Source of the DNA: Nocardiopsis sinuspersici
Lineage (GTDB): Bacteria; Actinomycetota; Actinomycetes; Streptosporangiales; Streptosporangiaceae
Assembly (NCBI GenBank): GCA_008638415.1
Contig: VWVT01000009.1
Coordinates: 248,001-312,000, forward strand
Direction: 5' to 3'
Length of the DNA: 64,000 nt
The notes under the pieces are model-generated. The model worked only from the letters and a program-made list of their open reading frames with translations. It had not been told where the DNA came from and did not search any database. Both the position numbers and the translations under genes were made by a program. Below, in pieces: positions 41,186-51,616 of this stretch; positions within the stretch are counted from its first letter, which is position 1, and the number at the start of each line of letters is the position of its first letter.

Positions 41186-41284
41186 CTAGGAACGCTGGAG
41201 CTCCACGCCCCGGAGGAAGGACGCCCAGGCGCCGGCGGAGTACGCCACATGGCCGAGACCGCGGTTCTGGGTGTCACGCACCAG
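41186..41284 (-). pseudogene. DUF397 gene remnant (3' end only)
   Basis: 99 bases match the 3' end of the intact DUF397 gene at 42200-42298 with only a few differences, and both end at an aligned TAG. In frame they encode LVRDTQNRGLGHVAYSAGAW and the end of the domain. Homology stops sharply at 41284, so the remnant has no start and no N-terminal half. It lies 37 bases from the end of relE. Confidence 0.85.
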
Positions 41285-41321
41285 CACTCGGTCGGTCGAA
41301 GCTGTTTTCGTCGCTCCGGAG

Positions 41322-41591
41322 TCACAGGTCTCGGTAGACCTCTCGCCGGTGGGCCACACTCAGTACGAGCACCACGAGCTGACCGTCGTGGATCGTGTAG
41401 ATGATCCGGTAGTCGCCCGCCTTCACCCGCCAGGCGCCAGTGTCGCCTTTGAGTGGGATGCTCCCGGGCGGGCGTGGGTCGGCCGCCAGTTCCTGGACCT
41501 TGCGGGCGATGCGGAGCCGGATGGGCTTGTCGAGTTCGCCGAGTTGCTTGAGCGCCTGGTCGGCGAAGGACACGGTATAGAGGTCGCTCAC
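41322..41591 (-). CDS. RelE/ParE-family toxin
   Basis: An 89-residue toxin of the RelE superfamily. It has the pattern YTVSFADQALKQLGELDKPIRLRIARKV, LKGDTGAWRVKAGDYRIIYTI and VLVLSVAHRREVYR. The Arg/Lys/Tyr set of ribosome-dependent RNases (R in WRVKAGDYR, H-R-R-E-V-Y) is present. The GTG start overlaps the antitoxin stop by four bases. It is expected to cleave mRNA at the ribosome. It sits between a DUF397 remnant and an intact DUF397 gene. Confidence 0.9.
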   Translation of the reverse strand: MSDLYTVSFADQALKQLGELDKPIRLRIARKVQELAADPRPPGSIPLKGDTGAWRVKAGDYRIIYTIHDGQLVVLVLSVAHRREVYRDL

Positions 41592-41905
41592 CGGCCCAGC
41601 TCTTCTTCGTCCAGACCGATCTGGCGCATCGCCTCGTCGAAGGGCACCGTCGTGGAACGGCCAGCTTTGATGTCGGCCAAGCGCTCGGCGGCGATGCGGG
41701 CATCGCGCTCGTCCAGCAGTTCTTCGTAGTGGTCGACCATGTCGGCCGGAACGATTGCGGCAGCTCGCTGATGACGGCGGCCACGGGTGACGAAAGTGAC
41801 CTCACCGCCGTAGTGGGCGCGGTTGATGCGCTCGGAGAAGTGGTCGCGGGCCTCGGTCACGGACAGCTCATGGGGTTCGGCTGCTTCGGCGTACTCGGTG
41901 CTCAT
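41588..41905 (-). CDS. Phd/YefM-family antitoxin
   Basis: A 105-residue antitoxin. The N-terminal half is the Phd/YefM DNA-binding fold: HELSVTEARDHFSERINRAHYGGEVTFVTRGRRHQRAAAIVPADM. The C-terminal half (ELLDERDARIAAERLADIKAGRSTTVPFDEAMRQIGL) is the toxin-binding tail. The ATG at 41905 is used. It is the first gene of the pair and overlaps the toxin start, so both are coupled and probably autoregulated. Confidence 0.88.
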   Translation of the reverse strand: MSTEYAEAAEPHELSVTEARDHFSERINRAHYGGEVTFVTRGRRHQRAAAIVPADMVDHYEELLDERDARIAAERLADIKAGRSTTVPFDEAMRQIGLDEEELGR

Positions 41906-42095
41906 GCCCTCTATCATGCCCCAACAGCGCGCCAACCTGGCGTGGTTGGCTTACTTTTTTGCCTTCCCACATGGGTCTGACGGATCTCGTGGGGATGGAC
42001 GCTGACGAACGAGCGAGACCGTTCGACGTGTGACCACGAGATCGATCCCGGAACACGTGCGGTCGCGCGGGTCCGCTGACTCCGAGCGAAGAAGC

Positions 42096-42122
42096 CCCCG
42101 CAACGATTGATCCGTTGCGGGG
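42096..42122 (-). terminator. terminator hairpin after the DUF397 gene
   Basis: CCCCGCAACG and CGTTGCGGGG pair around a 7-base loop. In the minus direction the hairpin is followed by GGCTTCTTCG, a weak T-rich stretch. Confidence 0.75.
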
Positions 42123-42199
42123 ACTGAGTGGGGAGGCCCGGCCGCAGCGGGTTCCCAGCGGTCGGGCGCGGTCCTACACCTGCTTCAGGAGGACTGGGT

Positions 42200-42394
42200 C
42201 TAGAGATGCTGGAGCTTCACGCCCCGGAGGAAGGACGCCCAGGCGCCGGCGGAGTACGCCACATGGCCGAGACCGCGGTTCTGGGTGTCACGCACCAGCG
42301 TGCTCTCCCCCTCCGCCACCTCGACACAGCTTCCCTGCCCCGAGCTGTAGCTGCTCTTGTGCCACAGGGGTCCGTCGTGACCGTGTCTATCCAT
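42200..42394 (-). CDS. DUF397 protein
   Basis: A 64-residue DUF397 protein: WHKSSYSSGQGSCVEVAEG, LVRDTQNRGLGHVAYSAGAW and FLRGVKL are the conserved blocks. DUF397 proteins are partners of XRE-DUF5753 regulators in actinobacteria (WhiJ-like sets) and may modulate them. The ATG at 42394 overlaps the 3' end of the adjacent XRE gene, so the pair is coupled. Its 3' 99 bases recur as a remnant about 1 kb away. Confidence 0.9.
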   Translation of the reverse strand: MDRHGHDGPLWHKSSYSSGQGSCVEVAEGESTLVRDTQNRGLGHVAYSAGAWASFLRGVKLQHL

Positions 42395-43202
42395 CAATGC
42401 TCTTCCTGACCTTCCTGAGCAGTTCCACGCTGGCCTCCATCGACAGCGCCTCGGCCTGGAGGAAGCCGAAGGTGGTCATGCACCTCTGCACCACTTCCTG
42501 ATCCTCCATCAGCACCTCACCGGCCGCGTATTCAGCGGATGCCAGCGGCGGATTGTCGGGGAAAGTGTAGATCCGGAATGGGCCCGCCGTCCCGTGATGG
42601 TGTCGAACGTCCGAGGGCACGACCTGAAACCGGATCTTGCCCCGCTGCACGAGGTCGAGTACGCAGTCCAACTGCGCCGCCTGGGTGCGTTCGTCACCGA
42701 TGACGCGGCTCAGGACGAACTCCTCCACCACCATAGACACCAGCGGCGAGTGTCCCTTCTCCAGGATGTCCTGACGCGCCATCCGGGCGTCGACCATCTG
42801 GTCCACCTCGTCGTCCGAGGCCCACGGCAGGGCGTCCCGAATGGTGGCCTTGGCGTACTCGGCGGTCTGGATCAGGCCGGGAACGAGCTGGCACTGGTAC
42901 TCCCGCAGCTCGGAAACCCGCTGTTCAATTTCGGGGACCTGTTCGTACCAGATTGGCAGCGAATCAGGCGTATTGGCCTTTTCATAAGCGCGTTCGAACC
43001 ACCCGTTGGCGTTGAGTGCCTGGTCGAGTCGGCGGGCCTGGGCATGGGTCATCCCGCGCTTGCCGTTCTCCCAGGCCGATATCTGGGCGGGAACGACTCT
43101 GGCGTACGGCGCCAGCCCCGCCTGCGTCATCTGGGCCCTCCGGCGGAGCACCCTCAACTCGGTTCCCAACCTGCGCCATTTCGGCTTGCCGCGTCGTTCC
43201 AC
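42387..43202 (-). CDS. XRE-family regulator with DUF5753 domain
   Basis: A 271-residue regulator. The N-terminal HTH (LGTELRVLRRRAQMTQAGLA, VVPAQISAWENGKRGMTHAQ) is followed by DUF5753. That domain includes the linker WYEQVPEIEQRVSELREYQCQ, LVPGLIQTAEYAKATI, MARQDILEK, VVPSDVRHHHGTAGPFRIYTF and MEASVELLRKV. This is the WhiJ-like partner of DUF397 and HATPase proteins; such sets affect development and antibiotic production in Streptomyces. The next gene (DUF397) overlaps it. A HATPase gene diverges from it. Confidence 0.9.
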   Translation of the reverse strand: MERRGKPKWRRLGTELRVLRRRAQMTQAGLAPYARVVPAQISAWENGKRGMTHAQARRLDQALNANGWFERAYEKANTPDSLPIWYEQVPEIEQRVSELREYQCQLVPGLIQTAEYAKATIRDALPWASDDEVDQMVDARMARQDILEKGHSPLVSMVVEEFVLSRVIGDERTQAAQLDCVLDLVQRGKIRFQVVPSDVRHHHGTAGPFRIYTFPDNPPLASAEYAAGEVLMEDQEVVQRCMTTFGFLQAEALSMEASVELLRKVRKSIDG

Positions 43203-43475
43203 TCGTCCACCCGCTCAACCGGAGGAAAACCAGTTCGCCCACTCTCCTACAGGCAAACAACCGGCAACAACCAATTCACCAGTTGCTCACCAACCTGGTT
43301 GCTTTCCTGGAGTTCGACCCCCGGAGCGTCCATGGTGTTGTCCATGGACACGCGACGACCGGACGGCAACCGCTCTCGGAGGCGTCCGTGCTGCTCAGAG
43401 CGCGTCCGAGGCCAGCGAGGCGCTCTCCTCCCGCGAGGACGGGCGATCCGGGAAAGAGGGGTTCGGGTGGGATCA

Positions 43476-44048
43476 GTGATCCGTATGCAGCAGCGCAAAG
43501 ATATCCCGGAGGGGAGTTCGCCGGAGGAGAACCAGGCCACCAGGTTGCCCCGCCGCACGACCGACCCCCGCGACCGCGCGGCGATCCTGGTGGAACCGGC
43601 CCCCGCAGACCCGGGCCACTCCCTGACCCTCGCCGGGGTTCCCGGGCAGGCCGCCGTGCTCCGGCGCCGGATCGCCTCGGCCGCCTCGCTCCCGCCCCGG
43701 TCGGCCGAGCTGGTCCAGGAACTCGTCAGCGAACTTTTCAACAATGCGGTCACACACTCGCGCAGCGGGTGCAAGGATGGCGAAGTGGCCGTCACGCTGC
43801 ACCGTCTACGGGGGCGGGTACAGGTGAGGGTCACCGACCAGGGGCCGCACACTCCCGGGGCGGCCACGCCGCACCTGCGGCCCCTGGACGCCTCTTCCGA
43901 GGGCGGCAGGGGGCTGCGGCTGGTGGCGGCGCAGGCCAGCAGGTGGGGGACACTGCACGAGGACGGCCGAACGACGGTGTGGTTCGAGCTGGACCGGCGG
44001 CCCGCCCGCGGTCGCGGCTCCCTTCCCGGCTCCGCCGTCGGTGGGTGA
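43476..44048 (+). CDS. HATPase_c (anti-sigma-factor-like) ATP-binding protein
   Basis: About 190 residues. The GHKL ATPase domain shows ELVQELVSELFNNAVTHSRSG (N-box), VRVTDQGPHTP (G1) and GGRGLRLVAAQASRWG (G2), so nucleotide binding is likely. The N-terminal 50 residues are Arg/Pro rich and unconserved. The start is uncertain: GTG at 43476 (GGTGGG just ahead) or ATG at 43485. It diverges from the XRE/DUF397 pair and is followed after seven bases by a small gene. Confidence 0.8.
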   Translation: MIRMQQRKDIPEGSSPEENQATRLPRRTTDPRDRAAILVEPAPADPGHSLTLAGVPGQAAVLRRRIASAASLPPRSAELVQELVSELFNNAVTHSRSGCKDGEVAVTLHRLRGRVQVRVTDQGPHTPGAATPHLRPLDASSEGGRGLRLVAAQASRWGTLHEDGRTTVWFELDRRPARGRGSLPGSAVGG

Positions 44049-44055
44049 GGCGGCG

Positions 44056-45865
<1,810 letters not shown>

Positions 45866-46060
45866 TCACAAAGGCTGAGTTCGGGCCAGCCGCTCCCCGC
45901 GGCCGGCCGCGCGCACCCGCCCGCGCCTTCGCGCCGAACGCCCGCGGCCGCACCACGAGTCCCACGGATGGTCCGCCGTCCCCGTGCGCACCGCACGTCG
46001 ACGGCGGCACCCGCGGTCCGCGGTTCACACGTCAGTGGTTCCTGGCTGTGATCGACGATT

Positions 46061-46093
46061 CTGCGGCACGACCCGGGTCTTGCCGCAAGCCCC
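46061..46093 (-). promoter_or_regulatory. rifamycin-associated element (RAE) within a larger dyad
   Basis: The minus strand at 46093-46075 reads GGGGCTTGCGGCAAGACCC, one base from the RAE consensus as I know it (GGGGCTTGCGGCAAGGCCC), found upstream of rifamycin-inactivating genes. Next to it is an inverted near-copy, so 46061-46089 is an almost perfect dyad around ACCC/GGGT. It lies 222 bases before the rox start. The rest of 45854-46407 has no convincing gene. Confidence 0.85.
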
Positions 46094-46407
46094 GGGGTGC
46101 GCTATAAGTTAAGAGTGGCGGGGAGTATTTTTACCCCCGCCATCCACGTGTACGGCCCGCCTCCCCGCGAAGCGGCGCCGCGCACGGCAGCGCGGACCGC
46201 ACCAGTCCCGCGGACGGCGCGGAGCGCACGGCGGGACACCGGCTCCGAGCCCCCGTGGACCGCGCCCGCCTCCCCGGACTCCTCACGGGCGTCCCGGCGG
46301 ATGAGCGCGCATCCGGGTTCCCGGTGCCTGGGCGGCCGTGACCCGCGGACGGCCACGAGCGGCACCAGGCCGCGTGTGGAGCCCGCCCGAGGGCCCGGCG
46401 CCGAACC

Positions 46408-47004
46408 TCAGCGGAAGCTCGGACCCTCCTCCAGGATCTCCCGCACGTCGGGCCACTCGGCCTTGAGCACCGAGTAGTACACCGCGTCCCGGCGGTGCCC
46501 GTCGGGCATGGGGTTGTAGCCGCGCAGCACGCCCTCCTCCGTGGCGCCGATGGCGCGCAGGCCCCGGCGGGCGCGCTCGTTGAGCACGTCGGTCTTGAAC
46601 TCGACCCGTTCGACGCCCATCTCCTCGAAGGCGTGCCGCATCAGCAGGTACTTCGACCAGTGGTTGATCCCGCGCCCGCGGAACTCGCGTCCCAGCCAGG
46701 AGCTGCCGATCTCCAGGCGCAGGTCCTCCTCGGCCATGTTGCTGTAGCTCGTGCTGCCCGCGACGCGCCCACTCGCCTTGTCCGTGATGGTGAACGTCGT
46801 GCGTTTCCCGCCGTCACTGGCGGCCAGGTAGGAGTAGAAGAACCGGACGAAGCTCGCCTCGTCCTCCACACGGGTGACGAAGTGCGTCCAGATGTCGGGG
46901 TCCATGGCCTGTTCCCGCCACCCCTCGCGGTCCGTCTCCACCAGTGGGGTGAGCATCACGTGCTCGGTCTCCAACTGGACTCGCGACTGCTCGGACCACG
47001 ACAT
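46408..47004 (-). CDS. GNAT-family N-acetyltransferase, RimJ/RimL type
   Basis: A 198-residue acetyltransferase. It begins VQLETEHVMLTPLVETDREGW. The acetyl-CoA site is SSWLGREFRGRGINHWSKYLLMRHAFEEMGV, then RVEFKTDVLNERARRGLRAIGATEEGVLRGY, the RimJ/L pattern of protein N-acetyltransferases and some antibiotic-modifying enzymes. The ATG at 47004 follows GGAGT. It faces away from an AlkZ-like gene across a 10-bp repeat. Substrate unknown. Confidence 0.85.
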   Translation of the reverse strand: MSWSEQSRVQLETEHVMLTPLVETDREGWREQAMDPDIWTHFVTRVEDEASFVRFFYSYLAASDGGKRTTFTITDKASGRVAGSTSYSNMAEEDLRLEIGSSWLGREFRGRGINHWSKYLLMRHAFEEMGVERVEFKTDVLNERARRGLRAIGATEEGVLRGYNPMPDGHRRDAVYYSVLKAEWPDVREILEEGPSFR

Positions 47005-47125
47005 GGGCACTCCTCCGGTATACGTCGTTATGTCCGTTGTGGATTGTAGTGTCGAGCAACGAACCGGTAGGCAGGTGGGGCACCTCACATGATCCGACCA
47101 GTCCGGCCTGTCCCGGCCCGCCGCC

Positions 47126-47173
47126 GGTCGGAGCCGGTCGGAGCCGGTCGAAGCCGGTCGAAGCCGGTCGGAG
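47126..47173. repeat. 10-bp tandem repeat
   Basis: GGTCGGAGCC or GGTCGAAGCC repeats nearly five times in the divergent region between the GNAT and AlkZ-like genes. Units one, two and five carry GGAG, three and four GAAG. Confidence 0.85.
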
Positions 47174-47292
47174 AAGCGCACCGGAGCGGAGCTCGCGGGG
47201 GCGTCCCGTCCCGGTCGGGCGCCGCGGTCCGTCCTGTCGGACCCGGTCGGTAGTGTTCCCCCACTGACCGGTAGCCCTGGAGGAACCGAGCG

Positions 47293-48408
47293 ATGGCCGC
47301 CACCGACACCGTCCTCTCACGGCGTGCGCTGAACCGCGCCACCCTCGCACGCCAGTTCCTCCTCCGGCGGGTGGACCGGCCGGTCACCGAGGTCGTCGAC
47401 CACCTGGTCGGCCTCCAGGCGCAGACCACGCACACCTGGTACGTCGGCCTCCAGAGCCGGATCGAGGACCTCGACCCCCACACGGTCGGGGGCCTGCTCA
47501 CCGACGGCGAGCTCGTCCGTCTCCCGCTGATGCGCTCCACCCTCCACCTGGTCACGCCGCAGGACTGCCGCCGTCTGCGCTCCACGGTCCAGGACGCCAT
47601 CGCCGGGGACCTCGCGCGCAGCAGCCACGGGAAGGCCACCGCGGGAGTCGACCTGGACGCCGTCGTGGACGCCGGCCGCGCCCTCCTGGAGAAGGCGCCG
47701 CTCACCCCCTCCGAGCTGGGCGCCCGCCTGGCCGAGCGGTGGACGGACACGCCCGCGAACGACCTCGCGTACGTGGTCCGCTGCCTGCTCCCGGCCGTCC
47801 AGGTGCCCCCGCGCGGGGTGTGGGGCGCCTCCGGGGCGCCCGCGCTCGCGCCCGCCGACGTCTGGACCGGGCTGCCCATGGACGCCGAGCCGGACCCGGA
47901 CACGCTCGTGCTCCGCTACCTGGCCGCGTTCGGCCCCGCCACCGTGAGGGACGTGCAGGCGTGGTCGGGGCTGACCCGGCTGCGCGGGGTGGTGGACCGC
48001 CTGCGCGAGAGGCTCGTGGTCCTGCGCGGTGAGGACGGCGCCGAACTGTTCGACCTCCCCGGCGCCCCGCGCCCGGGGCCGGACGTTCGTGCGCCCGTGC
48101 GCTTCCTCTACGACTTCGACAACCTGCTGCGCGGCCACGCCGACCGTAGCCGGGTCGTCTCCGCCGAGAACCTGAGGCGGCTCACCTCGCGCAACGGGAT
48201 GCCGCCCGCCACGGTGCTCGTCGACGGCGAGGTGCGCGGCGCGTGGAAGGTGGTCCGGGAGAGGGGGAGGGCCGCGCTGGAGGTGACCCCCTTCGCGCCG
48301 TTCGGGAGCGCCGGCCGCGAGGAGGCGGAGTCGGAGGGCCTGGGGCTGCTGGGGTTCCTGGTGCCCGACCACGAGGGGCACGAGGTCCGGTTCGCCCGGC
48401 CCGCCTGA
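47293..48408 (+). CDS. AlkZ-like DNA glycosylase (HTH_42 winged-helix protein)
   Basis: A 371-residue protein of the HTH_42 superfamily, which includes AlkZ, the glycosylase that unhooks azinomycin interstrand DNA crosslinks, and AlkX/YcaQ. It starts LSRRALNRATLARQFLLRR. The catalytic motif is VGLQAQTTHTWYVGL, giving Q42-x-Q44, the AlkZ-type Q-x-Q rather than the Q-x-D of YcaQ. Later landmarks are LMRSTLHLVTPQD, YLAAFGPATVRDVQAWSGL and LLRGHADRSRVV. It probably repairs bulky alkylation damage. It is monocistronic, next to a 10-bp repeat. Confidence 0.83.
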   Translation: MAATDTVLSRRALNRATLARQFLLRRVDRPVTEVVDHLVGLQAQTTHTWYVGLQSRIEDLDPHTVGGLLTDGELVRLPLMRSTLHLVTPQDCRRLRSTVQDAIAGDLARSSHGKATAGVDLDAVVDAGRALLEKAPLTPSELGARLAERWTDTPANDLAYVVRCLLPAVQVPPRGVWGASGAPALAPADVWTGLPMDAEPDPDTLVLRYLAAFGPATVRDVQAWSGLTRLRGVVDRLRERLVVLRGEDGAELFDLPGAPRPGPDVRAPVRFLYDFDNLLRGHADRSRVVSAENLRRLTSRNGMPPATVLVDGEVRGAWKVVRERGRAALEVTPFAPFGSAGREEAESEGLGLLGFLVPDHEGHEVRFARPA

Positions 48409-48807
48409 CCCCTGGGGCCGCGCCGCTTCCCCCGGTCGTCCGAGGCCCGTCTCAGATCGGCTCGGACCGACTCACGGGCCGGCTCACGGGTCGGCTCGCG
48501 CACTCCCGGGTCCACCTTCACGGGAGCCGCCCCGGACCGCCCCCGCCCGCCGCTCTCGAAGCGCCTCGTGCCCCTCGGCCGGCGTCCCGGGCCGTTCTCA
48601 CCCGGGCCCTCTCACCCGGATCGTCCCGGGACGTCTCAGGCCGCGCCCCGGAATGCCCCCGGCCGTCCCCGTCGGGCTTTCACGGACCGGCCCGGGTCGC
48701 GCCCACCCACTGAAACAAGCCCGGTTTATACCCTTTTTTCCGGTGTCCACCATGGAGGCATGTAGCCAGACCTCGGACACTACGTGTGGGTATGGAAGGA
48801 TTCACGA
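48409..48807 (+). other. upstream gap of the 623-residue protein gene
   Basis: 399 bases. The first part holds CGGCTCACGGG-type imperfect repeats near 48475-48500. The last 100 bases are less GC-rich (GTTTATACCCTTTTTT at 48723-48738) and should hold the promoter. No gene seen. Confidence 0.5.
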
Positions 48808-50679
48808 GTGACCGAAGAGTTCCGCGCCGCGTTCCAACGTGTGCTCGACACCGCAGCCAACCAGGCACCCGACTTTCCGGCGGCCGTGCACGACGTGTTC
48901 CGGCTGTCCTCCCAGGTGCCCGTGGAAGAACTCGCCACCGCCCTGGAGGCGCTGGCGCCGGTTCTGAGCGACACCGAACCCCTCGCGGGAATCGCGGCCG
49001 ATCTCGCCGTCCTCGCCGGCGCCCTGGTGGAGTCCGGGGCGCCCGCAGGGCAGGTGGGGCTGGAGGTGCTGCGCCAGCTCGGCAGCTACGGCCAGGCCGC
49101 GGCGGCGTTCATGCACGCGTGGGACAAGACGGGCGGCGGACCGCCGCCCTCGCCCAACGACGTGTCCGAAGCCGACGAGCAGCGGGTCGAGGAGGTCCTC
49201 GGGGACAACGCTCCCCTGGCCACAGCGGGCTGGTGGACGTCGCTGCGCTACGGGCTGGCCGCCAAGGCCATGCTGGGCGACCCCGGAATGCGCGCCGCCG
49301 TGCGCGCCGACTCCAGCGCGCTGGAGGGGCTCACCCAGATCGTGCACGCCCTCTCCACGCAGCTCAGCGAGTTCGTCGAGCTGAACGAACTGCTGCGGAT
49401 GGCGGAGGCGGACACCCTCCTGGTGATGGAACGGGCCTCGTGGCGGGGGTTCCGTGTGCGCTTCGACGGGATCGGCGACAACTTCCAGTTGCACACGCTG
49501 CTCGCGGACGCGCTGATCGGCAAGGAGGGCCGGATGGTGCCGGGCACCCGGCCCGACCCCCGGTGGACCGCCGCGTGCCTGGACGCCCCCGCCGACCCGC
49601 TGGCCGACGTGGTGCGCGGCGAGTGGGACCTGGTCGGCGGCGACGGCACGTGGGTGGGCAACGAGGCCTACCCCGGGGACATCCCGGTGGTGGACGGCGA
49701 GCGCGTGCTGGTGCTGGAGCCGCAGTCGCTGACCCACTCCTGGCGCGCCGGCCGCAGGCACCCGCACATCACGGGGTCGCTGGAGGTCGTGGAGGAGCTG
49801 AGCCACGGGGAGGTGGCCGCCTGGTGGTCGCGGATCCACCCGGCCGGTGCGGTGCGGCACCCGATGGCGCCGCCGATCGAGCACGACGAGACCGGAACCC
49901 ACCGGGCGCCCCGCCACTTCGGGGTGGCCGCACACTTCGCCGAGGTGGACTCGGGGCCGATGTCGGCGGCGTTCAAGGCCCTGGACGCGGAATCCGAGGA
50001 GGACCCCCTGGCCGAGGCCGGCGCCGCTCCGGAGTGGCCGCCGGTCCATCCGCCCTCGCCGGAGCACCGGGACGAGCCTGTGGCGACGCACGAGGCACCC
50101 GAGCAGTGGGGAACGGGAACACCGCTGGGCTACCGGGACGACCCCGCCACGGCGGAGGAAGGGCCTGGACCGAGCCCGTGGGGAACACCGCTGGGTCACC
50201 AGGACCAGTCCGCCGCCCTGGAGGAGGAGCCCGGCCCGAGCCCGTGGGGCATGCCGCCGGTCCATCCGCCCTCGCCGGAGCACCGGGACGAGCCTGTGGC
50301 GACGCACGAGGCACCCGAGCAGTGGGGAACGGGAACACCGCTGGGCTACCGGGACGACTTCGCCGCGGCGGAGGAGCCCGGGCTGAGCCCGTGGAGGTCC
50401 CCGGAGGCACCCGAACCACATCCGTGGGCCGAGCCGTCGGCCCCTCCCCCCGAGCCCGTGGAGGCCCCGGAGGCGAGGCACGAGGCGAGGCACTCCACGA
50501 GACCGGTGGGGGACGCGGAGCCGGGGCACCGGGCACGGCACTCCGCGAAACCGCCGGAGGACGTCGACGACCGGCGTCCCGGCGCGCACCTGCTGCCGCC
50601 CATGCCCCCGGGCGTCTCGGACAGTTGGTCGTGGGCGCCCGGCTGGAAACGGCCCGCACAGCCCGACTCCGAGCACTGA
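48808..50679 (+). CDS. large protein with repetitive acidic C-terminal tail, function unknown
   Basis: A 623-residue cytoplasmic protein from the GTG at 48808, with GGAAGGA eight bases upstream. Residues 1-390 are a folded, mostly helical part without a match that I recognise (FRAAFQRVLDTAANQAPDFP, QIVHALSTQLSEFVELNELL, GFRVRFDGIGDNFQLHTLLADALIG, WRAGRRHPHITGSLEVVEEL). Residues about 400-600 are Pro/Glu-rich and repetitive, with a 35-residue block (EHRDEPVATHEAPEQWGTG in its core) occurring twice, 72 residues apart. It ends WSWAPGWKRPAQPDSEH. No neighbour indicates a role. Confidence 0.65.
   Translation: MTEEFRAAFQRVLDTAANQAPDFPAAVHDVFRLSSQVPVEELATALEALAPVLSDTEPLAGIAADLAVLAGALVESGAPAGQVGLEVLRQLGSYGQAAAAFMHAWDKTGGGPPPSPNDVSEADEQRVEEVLGDNAPLATAGWWTSLRYGLAAKAMLGDPGMRAAVRADSSALEGLTQIVHALSTQLSEFVELNELLRMAEADTLLVMERASWRGFRVRFDGIGDNFQLHTLLADALIGKEGRMVPGTRPDPRWTAACLDAPADPLADVVRGEWDLVGGDGTWVGNEAYPGDIPVVDGERVLVLEPQSLTHSWRAGRRHPHITGSLEVVEELSHGEVAAWWSRIHPAGAVRHPMAPPIEHDETGTHRAPRHFGVAAHFAEVDSGPMSAAFKALDAESEEDPLAEAGAAPEWPPVHPPSPEHRDEPVATHEAPEQWGTGTPLGYRDDPATAEEGPGPSPWGTPLGHQDQSAALEEEPGPSPWGMPPVHPPSPEHRDEPVATHEAPEQWGTGTPLGYRDDFAAAEEPGLSPWRSPEAPEPHPWAEPSAPPPEPVEAPEARHEARHSTRPVGDAEPGHRARHSAKPPEDVDDRRPGAHLLPPMPPGVSDSWSWAPGWKRPAQPDSEH
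50037..50358 (+). repeat. 106-bp exact repeat, 216 bp apart, within a coding region
   Basis: 50037-50142 and 50253-50358 are identical. The 216-base offset is 72 codons, so the reading frame is kept. The two copies plus spacer look like a recent in-frame tandem duplication of the disordered tail. Confidence 0.93.
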
Positions 50680-50779
50680 CCGAAACCCCGCCCTCCACAT
50701 GACATGTGTCATGCCGCCGAGCTGCTGACTCTCACACCGATCCGCTGATTCCCACGACTACGCGCAGAGCGCACGATCC

Positions 50780-51616
50780 ATGAGACTCGGTCATATGGCG
50801 ACGACAGAGAACGGCGACCGCACGGACGAGGACCCGGCGGTCCGGCAGACAGGACCGGAGTCCCCACGGGAGGCCGGGGACCTCCCGACGAAGGAGGAGC
50901 GGGAGAGGGAGAGGGAGCAGAGGAAGAAGGAGGAGGCCCAGGCCGCCCTCCGTGCCCTGAAGCCCTGGCAGGGGAAGGCCACACGGCAGGACAAGGCCCT
51001 GATGGCCGCCTTCTTCGGGCTCCCCCTCTTCTTCATGGCCATGACGCCGTTCAAGCCCTTCCTGATCGCCCACCACCCGGTTCTGCTGGAGTTCGTCACC
51101 GGCAGCACCTCGGCGATCGGTGCGGCCGCGGCCTTCTCCCGGGTCGGTGACCTACCGATGTGGCTCGTCGTGGTGGCGGGCGTCTTCGGCAAGGTGAAGC
51201 TCGACTGGCTGTTCTGGTGGGTGGGCCGGCGCTGGGGCCGCGGCATCGTGAACCTCCTCGCCCCGGGCGAGAAGGCCCAGCGCTTCGCCGACGGGGCGCA
51301 GAGCATGAACCCCTGGATCATCAGGGTCGCCCTCCTCCTCAACTACGTGCCGGGCGTCCCCTCCGCCCTCGTCCACGTCATCGCGGGCTGGACCGGGATG
51401 CGCCTGGCGGCCTTCATGGCCCTGGACGTCGTCGGCGCCCTGCTCCTCACCGCGACCGTGGCGTCCGTCGGCTACGCGGCGGGGCAGACCGGGGTCGACA
51501 TCGTCCTCATGGTCGACAAGTACGCCCTCTGGGTCTCCATCGGCATCATCCTGCTCATGGCCTTCGTCCCCGCGATCAAGAAGAACCGGGCCGCCAAGGC
51601 AGCGGCGCGGGGCTGA
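50780..51616 (+). CDS. VTT/DedA-domain-like membrane protein
   Basis: A 278-residue membrane protein. The N-terminal 65 residues are charged, with a Lys/Glu/Arg-rich helix (TKEEREREREQRKKEEAQAA). The membrane part starts at ALMAAFFGLPLFFMAM and contains FVTGSTSAIGAAAAFSRVGDLP, FGKVKLDWLFWWVGRRWG and RVALLLNYVPGVPSALVHVIAGWTG, the G-R-F-x-P-G-like arrangement (here N-Y-V-P-G-V-P) of DedA/VTT lipid scramblase relatives. Start 50780 or the in-frame ATG at 50795; neither has a good ribosome site. Role in lipid translocation is inference. Confidence 0.75.
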   Translation: MRLGHMATTENGDRTDEDPAVRQTGPESPREAGDLPTKEEREREREQRKKEEAQAALRALKPWQGKATRQDKALMAAFFGLPLFFMAMTPFKPFLIAHHPVLLEFVTGSTSAIGAAAAFSRVGDLPMWLVVVAGVFGKVKLDWLFWWVGRRWGRGIVNLLAPGEKAQRFADGAQSMNPWIIRVALLLNYVPGVPSALVHVIAGWTGMRLAAFMALDVVGALLLTATVASVGYAAGQTGVDIVLMVDKYALWVSIGIILLMAFVPAIKKNRAAKAAARG

